From the NCBI GenBank assembly GCA_000733355.1, contig JNVV01000041.1, forward strand, positions 334,458 to 398,457: a DNA stretch of 64,000 nt, given 5' to 3'. This document shows positions 37,825-47,117 of the stretch, one piece after another. Position numbers and translations under genes: made by a program. The notes under the pieces were generated by a model. The model ran no database searches. It saw nothing but the letters and a program-made list of their open reading frames with translations, and was not told the origin of the DNA. Origin of the DNA: Falciphora oryzae (taxonomy: Eukaryota > Ascomycota > Sordariomycetes > Magnaporthales > Magnaporthaceae). Every line of letters starts with the position of its first letter. Position 1 is the stretch's first letter.

Positions 37825-39228
37825 TCACGGGCAGCTCAGGTCCGACGTGGGTGCCCCGGCAGGAGGCTTACGGGCCCGTGAGCGCCGCTGTTCGTCTCGA
37901 GGTGGAATCTCTTCAGTGCCGCCGGCTATCAAAGGAACCGGCTGCTTCTGCTGGATGTCGCCGTCAAGGACGACCGTGCCGTTGTTTGGACGTGGGCCGA
38001 GCCTCCTCCGATTTCCGATGCTCGTTTGGCGTGAGCTGTTGTCGCCACCAAAGTCGTCGAACCTTCTCTTAGTTGTCTTGCTCGCCCTCGTTCCGTCGAG
38101 CCCGCCGGCATCTTCGCTTCGGTTCAACTCGGCCTGGATCAAAGGAATCTGGTCCAAAACCCACGGAAGCAGGACGCGGTGGCGCGCTGCGTCCCTCTTT
38201 GCATCTTTCGCCCTGCCTGACCAACGTCTGAACTCTTTAATGACACCACTCCGCTCCTTGAGCCGTTGTAGCCGTTCGGCAGCCAGAAGCTCTTGGGTGG
38301 CTTGTTGCAACCTCCGTTTACGTTCCGGCTTGGGGATGCTCAGACCAGCTTGCGTATCCCCTCTTACTGTCCTTATATCTTTTCTAACCCGAAGCTCTTC
38401 CTCCTCGCATCGCAGCGCGCACCGTTCGGTTGCAAGATATTCTGCCGTGTCGCCCGGCCGCGGCGCCCCCGTGTCCCTAAGCTTCCCCCATGCTTCGTCG
38501 CATCTTGTCTGCCGGGCCCAACCAGACCCGTAAACAGGTCGAGCCACCAGTACTCGAAGTTGAGGTACTCGATCCATGTCTCCAACTTGCCCTGTCGTTT
38601 CGGGTCTTGATCCAGCTCAATGGGGCGAGTGAAGCCGTGTCGGGCCAGGCGGCGTTTGGCCGCGCGTCCACGTAGTCGGAGAATGCAGGCCCGGCGGCGT
38701 CCGATTCCCGGTGGCGTCCGATTCCCAGCGGTAGTGTCGCTGCCAGCGGCGTGGCACTTGCACGAGTCCCTCCCAGCGCCGCTCGAACCACGACGGGTCG
38801 GCCTCGAGCTCGGCCAGCCTTCTTTCTGCGGCACGCTCGTCCATGTAGGACTTCACCCAACGCTTCTGCGCCTCAACGAATGCTGAAAAGCCGCTGCCGT
38901 CCTCTTCCAAAGTGCGATTGTCCCTCTGCCATCTGCGGAACATGGCCCATCTGTGCCACTGCTTTTGGAACACCTCCCAGGGGTAATTCGTGCACGCTGC
39001 GGTCCTCCACCGATCAAAATGATGGCCCCGCGCAATGTCGTTTAGCCAGGGCCGCAGCAGCTCCTGGTGCCTGTCGGGATTCCCGGTGACGACGTAGTAT
39101 AGCTGGTTGTCCAGGCCCATGATTGGGCCCCTTGGGAAGGACGCGGAGACATCGCCGAGGAGCTCGATTGGGTAGAGCGGGCGGCCGCCATCCTTGACGA
39201 GTCGGTCGTACGCCTCCGCCTCGTCCAT
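37825..39228 (-). pseudogene. Frameshifted fungal hypothetical protein gene
   Basis: The start (39228, MDEAEAYDRLVKDG) and the segments PLYPIELLGD, HHFDRWRTAACTNYPWEVFQ, FRRWQRDNR, ARHGFTRPIELDQDPKRQ, WIEYLNFEYWWLD and WVLDQIPLIQAEL match the layout I know from a large family of unannotated Trp-rich, coiled-coil proteins in Sordariomycetes. Homologous pieces lie in three successive frames. A 14-nt word, GGGAATCGGACGCC, is duplicated with period 17 around 38699-38728. The frame then shifts again within about 50 bp (near 38660) and once more near 38515. The gene therefore cannot make the full product. It has no stop-codon-rich RIP pattern; the damage is indels. Assembly errors could mimic single-base shifts but hardly the 17-bp duplication. 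The family has no assigned function. Confidence 0.65.
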
Positions 39229-39564
39229 TCTCCTCAACCTTGGGCCCCGTTCTGGGCCGGTCGGTGGTGGTGATACTAGGGTAGTTGTTGAGCTGCTCGT
39301 GCCCCCACAAGCCTTTGTCAATTTTCCGCAGAGGCATGAAAGTTAGCCGCAGTCTCGGGCGTCTGGAGCGGAATCCCTGGAGGGCCGACCCCAGTGCTAG
39401 GCTCCCGTTTCTACTCTCCAGGCTCATGTAACAAGGCACTTGAGAAGTAGGAACCGTCCAGTCTTGATACCCTCAAAGCTGCTATGGTCGGGCCCCGGGA
39501 TTCAAGCCCGTGAAGTCAAAAGGAGCCGCCCCTGCAGCGTCCCGACCACCGCGAATCTCTAGAG

Positions 39565-39668
39565 ATGGCTGCGCAAGCAAAGTCGGCGCCGATCGGGCCC
39601 TGGGGCCGGGCAACCGCCGGAGCCACCGGGGCGGTCCTCGCCAACGCCCTGGTGTATCCCCTAGACAT
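39565..39668 (+). pseudogene. Orphan first exon of a mitochondrial-carrier-family gene (ANT1/PMP47-like)
   Basis: The ATG at 39565 opens 34 codons ending in GPWGRATAGATGAVLANALVYPLD, then AT followed directly by a donor-like GTAAAA at 39669. This matches the N-terminal start of the first carrier repeat of peroxisomal adenine-nucleotide carriers, where the PxD signature is normally followed by the K-T-R run. No continuation of the repeat is present downstream on either strand, and the next 1 kb is unrelated. It looks like a 5' fragment left by rearrangement or transposition. Too short to be a functional carrier. The assignment rests on one short but characteristic segment. Confidence 0.5.
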
Positions 39669-40694
39669 GTAAAAGGCGTCGGCCCCGCCGGACGATACTT
39701 ACTGCGAGAGGGCGTCGAGTTCGTCGAGATTGGGCGGTCGGAAATGCGGGTTCTCGGCTATGGCTCGTCTTTAGCAGCCAGCCCAAGATCCATCAGCGAA
39801 CAGGAATCAATTTCCAGGCAGTGGGGAAAAGGGGGGCCCTACACAATTCTTTCCGCGAAGGGTGTACGCTCACGCCGTGAAAGCCTGCCCCAATTACTAC
39901 TGACTGGGAAGCTCGAGTCGCGATCGGCACCAAGGTATTCCCAGATACACGCAGCGAGCCTCTCAGAGCCCATCAGGAGGGTGTCACCTACAGACACCGC
40001 TGGGGCTCCCGGCCCGGGGGTGTTGGGCATTACGTCGATGGCAAGCGAGAGGAGACGATTGATGCAGGCCCAAGCAGAAAGTTGAAGCCAAAGGTTGGAG
40101 CTACGAGCAGGAGTGGGCCCACACACCACCTGCGGCTCGCTGGAGGCCTGCCAAATTAGAGAGGGTTAGCTGCACACCACACTATCAGCCTACCAATACA
40201 TCTACGGCTTCAGCGCATGGCTTTTGTCAGGGCGTTGTGATTTGTTTTGCTGCGCTGAAAGAGGGCTGCTAATGGGCTGCCTCTAGGTTATGCATCTGGA
40301 GCCTGGCCATGCAGCAAGCCGTGACAGGCGCTTTGTATTTAGCCTGCAATCTTTGTTTCCGTTCTTCTCTCAAACCATCATCTTTTTGTCCTAGCGCACG
40401 CTGAGATGGTTGAGGACGATGAGCAGCCTCGTTGCGATTCGGAGAGGATTGTGTTCCTGGGCTTTGTGGCCATGGCCGACGCGTTTCGGCGGGCGGAAGA
40501 GGAGGAGGGCGAGATACCGGATGAGCCCCACCCCTCCGGCGAAGGAAGAGGGAGGTTTTGAGGAGATCCCGCGGGACCTTGCGGCCATGTCGGCATCGGA
40601 TCGCAGGAGGAATTTGAGCCACGGGAAAGAGAGCGAAGGAAGAAGGAACAGGATCTCCGGTTGACGCTTTCGTCTGGCAGTAACGCGAAACGCA

Positions 40695-41916
40695 TCAGGG
40701 AAGCCGCGAAAGAGAAACAGCCGGAACGAAAGGAGGAGGAGGAGCAGGAGGAAAAGGAGCAGATGGAGGTAAAGCGTGGGCGGGAGGAGCATGAGGAGTC
40801 AGACTCGAAGCTGAGGGCGGGAAAACGGGGTTTGGCTCAAGGTTTGCCGTATCGTCATAGAGCTCCTTGAGCTTCTCGTAATATTCGTGGTACCGTTGGA
40901 CCTTCCGTTCAACCTCCTTTTCGGGGTCGTCGCACCAGAAGTGCGATAGCGTTCGCGCTCGCCCCTTGCCGTAGAGCGAGGCCCCGGAGCAAAAGTGATC
41001 GTCAGCTAGAGCACTAAGGGCCCAGCGCCGGTCGATGGTCCGCGACGAGGCTTCGTTATCCAGTATTATCAGGGGCGTCGTCAGCGGCCGGCTCGCCAGC
41101 GACAAGGACCCGTCGTCGTGGAACCGGAAGGAGTCGATGCAGGGCCGCGGCACGCGTGCCAGGGAGAGCATGGTGCGCAACAGCTCCCGGAATAGCCGCT
41201 GTCGGAGCCCGGGAGGTTCCCGGCGCCGCTGGTTCCAAGTCATGGAAATCATTTGCCTTGTTCGGGGTTTATATATTCTAGGAGTAGGTAGGACGCCGAG
41301 AGCCTGGGTTCGGGACCGGTAGCGTGAGGGACGTAGTCGGAGAGCTGTCAACCGAGGAAGCGGTAGATGGCGTCGCGGAGCCAGTGGACGGCGCGTATGT
41401 AAAAGGGGCGGCGAGATACATGGGTAAACTTGGCATTCTTCACACCGTCGTGGTTAGACGAGAAGAAGCGTAGAAGGGAAGAGTAAGATAGTCGGGGCTC
41501 GGGTGTAAGGAATGAATACTTGCTGCAGTCCGGAAAAGCCGATCCCGTAGAGATGCGGGATGCGGACACCAGGGCAGTGCTTCTGCATCCAATCTTCTCG
41601 TCAATCGTGCCGGGGTACCCTGCTTCGGCATGCTTGAAAGGCAGCGGACAACGCGGCAGAAGCTTCCGCATTTGGGCGCCGTCAGCTCCCGCGCCGGTGC
41701 TGGTCGGCGGCGCGACCTCGACTGGGGTGCAGACATTGAAGCCGCCTCGCGACCACTTGGCTTGCGGCCCTATCCTAACGGCCTGCCCCGAACCCAGGTT
41801 CAGGTGATGCCTGGTGACTGCCACCATGGCATCGTGCTGCTTGAAAGCTGCCCGTAGAACTCCTCGCACAGCTTGATATATCCGGTTTTGTAGATGAAGT
41901 TCTCCTCCTGATTGAT
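40695..41916 (-). pseudogene. Aminoglycoside-phosphotransferase-like kinase pseudogene
   Basis: Ordered pieces of a fungal APH/choline-kinase-like hypothetical family occur in three frames. They are NFIYKTGYIKLCEEFYGQL (about 41907-41850), then VTRHHLNLGSG, GPQAKWSRGGFNVCTPVEV, GYPGTIDEK, HCPGVRIPHLYG, FTHVSRRPFYIRA (a probable intron lies between the last two), RELLRTMLSLARVPRP and FHDDGSLSLASRPLT. The text then jumps to a C-terminal piece, FWCDDPEKEVERKV. The central part, where this family has its HxxN catalytic loop and the D-x-E metal site, is missing. At least three frameshifts plus an internal deletion make it nonfunctional. The remaining downstream tail is Pro-rich noise. Decay is by indels, as in the neighbouring pseudogene at 37825-39228. 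Confidence 0.6.
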
Positions 41917-42292
41917 GGCCGAGGAGTACGTTATGGGGGCGCGACCGAGGAGCGGCAGGGTCGCCGGCATTGTCATAATGGGCACTGACAGGCCCCAAGG
42001 GGCCAAGAGCCGGTCGGCAGACAGGCGGATAGAAACGTGGTAGATAGATCCTCCGTCCCTCGGTCGGACCCCCTGTGGGATCGTCGCGAGAGACCCTGAG
42101 ATAATGGGGCTGAGGCCCCTGCCCGTGGCGGTGCCCGAACAGGTCCAAGGAGTTATTCTAGGTCGTCAAGATTTCCGTCCGTCAACCCTCCACCTAGCAA
42201 AAGTAACTTATTCCCCGAAGCTGATACTAGTGAGCGAAGCGCGGAGTCTTTATAACAACCACAGAGTTCTCGTTTGCCCAGATCCGGTCGCT

Positions 42293-43032
42293 CTAGTGGT
42301 TACGGCCGCAGAAGTTCTTGCTGTCGCCGATGCCGTGGTAGCCGTAGCTGAAAAGACCAGTAAATGCGGTTCCGGGTATGTACATGATCTAAAACGATTC
42401 CAAAGGGTTGATTAGTGTCTACGCGAGGAAAATGCGGCAAGGGACGAGGGCAAAGAAAGAAAGAAACCACTCGCCCACTCAGCCCAGCCCGCAACCCAGC
42501 TGTCGCCGCACTCCTTGGTGATGTCCTTGCGCTTCTGCTCGACGGTGGCCTTGTCGCAGCGGTTGGTGAGCTTTTGGAAGTTGCAGTAGAAGGCCGCGAT
42601 CTTGCCGCGGGTGGCGTAGATGTGCCACCCATCGGGGACGCCCAGACCGGCGCCGCACTGGTTCTTGAGGTCGTCGAGCGCGTCCTCGAGGTCGCCGTGG
42701 TTCAGGGTGTTTCGGCTGTCCCCATCAGGGCACGAGTACTGCCAGAAGACTTCCTGGCGCTTGCCGAACTCGGCCGACGTTCCCGGGTCGGCGGCTTGGA
42801 CGTCGGCGGCCGTGGCGTTGCCGGCGATCTTGGCCGCGCCGGGGCCCGAGTCGGCGATCTTCTCGTGGTGGGCAACCCCTTTGGGATCGACGCGGACCCT
42901 GTAAATGCCCAGTTCAACACCATCAAAGATGATAAAGCCATCATTAATAAAGCCCTAGATCTAAAAGGTTATGGGGTTCTGGCCCGCGGCGAGACCGAGG
43001 AGGGTCGAGATGATGATGGAGGTGAAGCGCAT
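42293..43032 (-). pseudogene. Secreted cysteine-containing protein gene with two nonsense codons
   Basis: The start at 43032 gives a signal peptide (MRFTSIIISTLLGLAAG). The same frame continues for about 180 codons except for TAG at codons 24 (42963-42961) and 26 (42957-42955). Reading onward gives GFINDGFIIFDGVELGIYRVRV, a Kex2-like GKRQ, and a C-terminal domain with Cys in YSCPDGD, NQCGAG, FYCNF, NRCDK and KECGD. A last exon (42347-42293) ends YGYHGIGDSKNFCGRNH. The intron is approximate (42348-42478). Both stops are explicable as CAG to TAG transitions in CpA context. A TATA box lies at 43249-43242. I know similar unassigned small secreted proteins in Sordariomycetes but cannot name a function; it may have been effector-like. 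The signal peptide resembles that of the peptide gene at 45198. Confidence 0.6.
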
Positions 43033-43241
43033 CTTGGCTGATGGGCTGGTGGGCGAGAGAATGAGAAGAAAGCCTTGTTAGAGGCTTGTGTGTCTATACT
43101 AGACCAGGAGATGAAGAGAAGAGTGTTGGGTTAGAGCTCAAGTCGCAGGAGCAAGAGGGTTTTTTGTGTCGAGGCTGTAGGAGGAGGGTTGGTTGTTGTT
43201 GGGGGTTCAGAAAAGAGACCAAGGACGAGGGATACGGGGCC

Positions 43242-43249
43242 TTTATATA
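43242..43249 (-). promoter_or_regulatory. TATA box of the secreted-protein pseudogene
   Basis: TATATAAA on the minus strand, 210 bp upstream of the ATG at 43032. It supports the view that this was a real transcribed gene. Confidence 0.5.
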
Positions 43250-45048
43250 GACATCCTTTCAGTGCAGAAACGGGTTGGATATCTGGTACCGTGGGAGTTT
43301 AGAGGTAGGTAGAGATAGGGGCGTTGCGGAGAGACACTAGTTTGAAGCAAATACATCGGACGAGCTCTTTGTTATCTTGTTAATAGATTTTTTAAAGACA
43401 AGGGAGACATAGCCTGATCGTACAAGTGGATAGAGATAGGTTGACTAGATACCAGTTATCTGCTTGTATTGTTGCCTAAAGATAGGAGATAATACTGTAA
43501 AAGAAGTTGGGATGAAAGGTCGGTAGAGAGGGCTGAGAGGAGGTACGGTTGCTGTAACGCTATCAGGATACAAACAAAGCTCAATACTAATCTCTGAAGT
43601 GTTAACGAGGCAAGAGCTGTCGACAAGACTTTGAAAAATCACTTGTTCGGGCTTCACTAGCGTGCCTGTTCCTGGGTCTCGACTAGGCCGAATAGGTGGG
43701 TCATCATATCATGGCCTCAGGCGGAATCGTTCCGCGGTGATATCATCTGAGATACAAAGTCTACAGAAACACCCCTGAGAACTCTGGCCACCGAGACTAC
43801 GCGGAAAGAGACTGTCCAGGAGGCTTGCCTAAAAGCAAGTGGAGGGCGTGGACGAGGCGAGGTCGGACAGTGGCTGTCAGGCGTCAAGCAAGGGATAACC
43901 GCGTTGAAAGCAGTTTGGCACAGCAGCGAGCTCGATCAATGNNNNNNNNNNNNNNNNNNNNNNNNNNNNNNNNNNNNNNNNNNNNNNNNNNNNNNNNNNN
44001 NNNNNNNNNNNNNNNNNNNNNNNNNNNNNNNNNNNNNNNNNNNNNNNNNNNNNNNNNNNNNNNNNNNNNNNNNNNNNNNNNNNNNNNNNNNNNNNNNNNN
44101 NNNNNNNNNNNNNNNNNNNNNNNNNNNNNNNNNNNNNNNNNNNNNNNNNNNNNNNNNNNNNNNNNNNNNNNNNNNNNNNNNNNNNNNNNNNNNNNNNNNN
44201 NNNNNNNNNNNNNNNNNGTGGCAGTGCAGCCACGGCATGGGCAAAGAGACTAGGCACACAACCATTGCCAGAAACCACAAGCAGATTCCTACCTCTATCT
44301 TCAAATAAGGCATGACTCCTCGCGACAACGAAGGCCTGAGTCCTGAGTCCGTACAAGTCCTCCATAAATCCGGGAGCACCAAGCAAGCTCAAGCGGTAAT
44401 CGCCGAGGAGGAAGCACAGGGGGACTTGAGAAAAGGAGCAAACCAAACACACAACGTCCAGGTTCCCCTCACATGCCTCGAGATCTTTAGAGTTTGTTTG
44501 ACGGTGGCAACTACCCATCATTTACCCCTTGGGGCCGTGTTATTGAGTCAATCCCGCATGTTTTGTGGCTGCCAGCTGCGGTAGCTCGCCCAATGGATGG
44601 TAAACTCTGTGTTCTGGAGCCCATCACGACCTATACAGGCCCATGCCCTCGAGCGAAGCCCTGCCTGCATAAAAGCGCACCCCCTGGTGCCGCAGCAGGT
44701 TTTATAGGGACACCGCCATTTTGGCCGCCACCAGGCCGTCCTTTCCCCGGCAGTACCCAAAGAATCACAAACTGACCGCTGGAGACCCCGTGTCAACCCC
44801 CTGAGCAGCCACGGTTTCGCCTCGGGAGATGGCACCCTCCACGACTCGCGCCGGGCGCCGGGCAGGCGGGTGGATCGAAAACAAAAGACAAGCACTGTAA
44901 TAGAGTTTGACATGGATGGTGGTGGGACACGCAATCGCCAGATAACCGGGCGACCCTGGAGTTTCGCTGGTGCCATTGCAGCGGGTCTCGGCGGTGTGCC
45001 GGGGTGTGGAGAATGAGAGATGGAGAGAACTGGCAAGAGGAAGATGGA
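43250..45048. other. Intergenic region with third assembly gap
   Basis: No gene is seen. The part 43,300-43,700 is noticeably AT-richer than the coding DNA nearby and may be an old repeat. The N run 43942-44217 lies inside. The rest is unremarkable upstream DNA of the peptide gene. Confidence 0.45.
43942..44217. other. Assembly gap (276 N)
   Basis: A run of 276 unknown bases, about 0.9 kb upstream of the secreted-protein pseudogene start. Confidence 0.99.
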
Positions 45049-45056
45049 TATAAAAT
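45049..45056 (+). promoter_or_regulatory. TATA box of the variable peptide gene
   Basis: TATAAAAT lies 149 bp upstream of the ATG at 45198, followed by a CT- and CAA-rich leader. Spacing and composition fit a fungal core promoter. Confidence 0.55.
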
Positions 45057-45197
45057 GGCAATGTTGTTCCCCTTGGGCGAGGTGGACTGTGGTTCAGACA
45101 AGCAGGCTATCATCCTCTCTCACATCCAAAAACAAAAAAACCGTCTTCCAACCAAATTTCGTCGTCGACCGACTATCCTTCCTCCAAAACCGCCAAG

Positions 45198-45689
45198 ATG
45201 CGTTTCACTTCCATCTACGTCACCCTCGTCGCTATCATCGGCCTGGCTGCCGCTGCCGTCGTCCCCGAGGCCCTGGAGGGTAAGTTTCTCATGATGCTTT
45301 CTGCGCGCTGGCATTGCTTTTTAACACGGACCCTTCTTTTCTTTCTCCCCACCGCAAACGCCGTCTTGGATGCCCGCTACGTCCCCAATCCCGGAGGGCC
45401 CTGCCGCTAAAGCGGGAGAGTCGGGCGTAGCGGGGGGTGGCTGGTGGGCGGGGAAAATCTAACGCGAGTCTATTCGCCGCAGATGTCGCCAATCTCGACG
45501 CCCGAGCCGGTCCTATGGACGGCCCGTGCTGCTAAACCAGCCATTTGCTATGGACAGCACGGAGAGAGACTGGAGGGCTAGTAGTGGTCGTGGTCGTGGA
45601 TGGAAAGGCTAACGTGCAATATCTACTTGACCGCAGACGTCGCCCTGGAGCCCCGCTCGGGTCCCAACGACGGAGGCAGCTGCTGCTAG
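45198..45689 (+). CDS. Secreted short peptide gene with alternative terminal exons
   Basis: Exon 1 (45198-45279) encodes 27 residues: a signal peptide (MRFTSIYVTLVAIIGLAAAA) plus VVPEALE, ending in phase 1 at GTAAGT. Two downstream exons of exactly 53 bp, 45483-45535 and 45637-45689, each start after a CTAAC branch point and CGCAG acceptor, keep the phase and end in a stop. Spliced singly to exon 1 they give 44-residue precursors with tails DVANLDARAGPMDGPCC or DVALEPRSGPNDGGSCC. A single Arg before the last 9-10 residues could be a processing site. Two further relatives flank them (45358-45410, 45785-45810). Because each exon ends in a stop, they are mutually exclusive terminal exons or a coding exon plus tandem decoys. 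I do not recognise the family. Expression and exon choice are inferred from sequence only. Confidence 0.6.
45358..45410 (+). pseudogene. Terminal-exon copy A (acceptor lost, still open by intron retention)
   Basis: A third 53-bp unit encodes DAVLDARYVPNPGGPCR after the shared phase-1 G. The expected CGCAG acceptor reads CGCAA at 45353-45357, and the CTAAC branch point is TTAAC. It should therefore not be spliced as an exon. However, the 78 nt between exon 1 and this unit are a multiple of three and contain no stop. An unspliced transcript therefore reads straight into it, giving a 70-residue product ending GGPCR. Confidence 0.5.
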
Positions 45690-45784
45690 ACGGCTACCGG
45701 GGAGGTCTGGAAGCATGAATTTGGGTTGAGGGTTTGGGTCCGTTGTTGGTCTTGATCTGCTTCTCTCGTTTGATGGTGCCCCAG

Positions 45785-45810
45785 TGCCAGCTGTGTTGGA
45801 CGCACGTTAG
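45785..45810 (+). pseudogene. Terminal-exon copy D (truncated stub)
   Basis: After a CCCAG acceptor-like site the frame reads VPAVLDAR followed at once by TAG. The LDAR core is conserved with the other copies but the peptide end is gone, and there is no CTAAC branch point upstream. It looks like the oldest, dead member of the array. Confidence 0.4.
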
Positions 45811-46151
45811 ACTAGCCCGAGGTCAATACACCCTTTGCCGCCTGCCCTTGAAAAAAGTGCCAACCTGTAGTTAAGCTTGTCGTTCCTTTGATTCTCTTGG
45901 CGCCGTGAGGTGTGGCAGCCAAGCTGTCACCCACCGGTTCGGGCGAGGAGCCGAGTCAGGGAAGCTCCATTGGCGAGGTGTGGAGAAAGTCGGGGTAGCC
46001 TGAACGAGAAAAATTGCCTCGGGAAGCTTCGTCTCGGTCTCCTCCACCCTCGATGGCACCTTGATCACGAACCTGACTTTTGTCTCGTAGCGCGCGACAC
46101 CAAAATCGGTCCAAAAACACAAAAGAAAGGGAGCAAGGAAAAAAAAAAAGA

Positions 46152-47005
46152 ATGTTTTCTCTCGAAGGCCACACCGCGCTCGTCACGGGCGGCACCCGAG
46201 GCATCGGCCAGGCCGCGGCCATCGGGCTCGCCGAAGCCGGAGCCGACGTGCTGCTCGTGCAGGTGAGTTTTCCCTCCAGGCTTTTACCCCGCATGGCACG
46301 GCATGGCACGCCCCTGACAACGTCATCACCACAAAACCAAACCAGCGGGACGAGTCCTCCACCGCAACCCGCGACGCCATCGCCGCCCTCGGCCGCAAGG
46401 CCCACATCTACACGGCCGACCTGTCGGACCCGGCCTCGGTCGCCGCCCTGACGCCCAAGGTGCTCGCCGACGGCCACCAGGTGCGCATCCTGATCAACTG
46501 CGCGGGAATCCAGCGCCGGCACAAGTGCGAGGCCTTCCCCGACGCCGACTTCAACGAGGTCATCCAGGTCAACCTCAACGCCGTCTTCACGCTCACGCGG
46601 GACGTCGGCGCCCACATGCTGGGGCTGGACCCCCACCCCGTCACCGGCCGCCGCGGGTCCGTCATCAACTACGCCAGCCTGCTCAGCTTCCAGGGCGGCC
46701 TCACCGTGCCCGCCTACGCCGCGTCCAAGGGCGCCGTCGCCCAGATGACAAAGTCGTTCGCCAACGAGTGGACCAGCCGCGGCGTCACCGTCAACGCCAT
46801 CGCGCCGGGCTACATCGAGACCGACATGAACGAGGCCCTCCTCCACGACGCCGAGCGCCTCGCCAGCATCTCGGCGCGCATCCCGGCCGGCCGCTGGGGC
46901 AAGCCCGAGGACTTCAAGGGCACCACCGTCTACCTCGCCAGCAAGGCCAGTGCCTACGTCAGCGGTCATGTGCTGGTTGTCGACGGTGGCTGGATGGGAA
47001 GGTAA
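46152..47005 (+). CDS. SDR oxidoreductase, 2-deoxy-D-gluconate 3-dehydrogenase (KduD-like)
   Basis: This is a classical short-chain dehydrogenase, predicted cytosolic and NAD(P)-dependent, in the group annotated as 2-deoxy-D-gluconate 3-dehydrogenase; the true substrate is unproven. The exons are 46152-46262 and 46346-47005 (256 aa), with an 83-bp intron of donor GTGAGT. The Rossmann motif TGGTRGIG is at residues 12-19, NCAG at 88-91 and the catalytic set S148, Y161 (YAASK) and K165. [17 protein letters not shown] and the end VVDGGWMGR are typical of this group. The ATG at 46152 follows an A-rich leader and directly begins the Rossmann strand; an upstream in-frame ATG at 46080 would add 24 basic residues and is less likely. 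The stop lies only 66 bp before the DNA transposon, so its 3'UTR is probably interrupted. Confidence 0.9.
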
Positions 47006-47071
47006 AGGGCGGTCTCGGAGGCGTCTTCTAGGTGTGCGTTGGTGGTGTGGGCACAATGGAAAAGGGGTATA

Positions 47072-47117
47072 TAGAGTGGGTGACCCCACTTTGGGCCACC
47101 CCCTACTTTAGGCCACC
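47072..47117 (+). repeat. Left terminal inverted repeat of the DNA transposon
   Basis: A 46-bp TIR with two internal units of the GGGCCACC-type repeat. It differs from the right TIR at one position (A for G), a transition. The TA at 47070-47071 is the target duplication. Confidence 0.9.

Noticed and set aside
42415..43041. 208-codon plus-strand frame
   Set aside because: Antisense of the secreted-protein pseudogene. The minus strand has signal peptide, regular cysteines and a TATA box.
45198..45410. Single uninterrupted 70-codon gene as the only product of the peptide locus
   Set aside because: A perfect GTAAGT donor and two downstream exons with branch points and acceptors favour splicing; the unspliced form is kept as a possible minor product.
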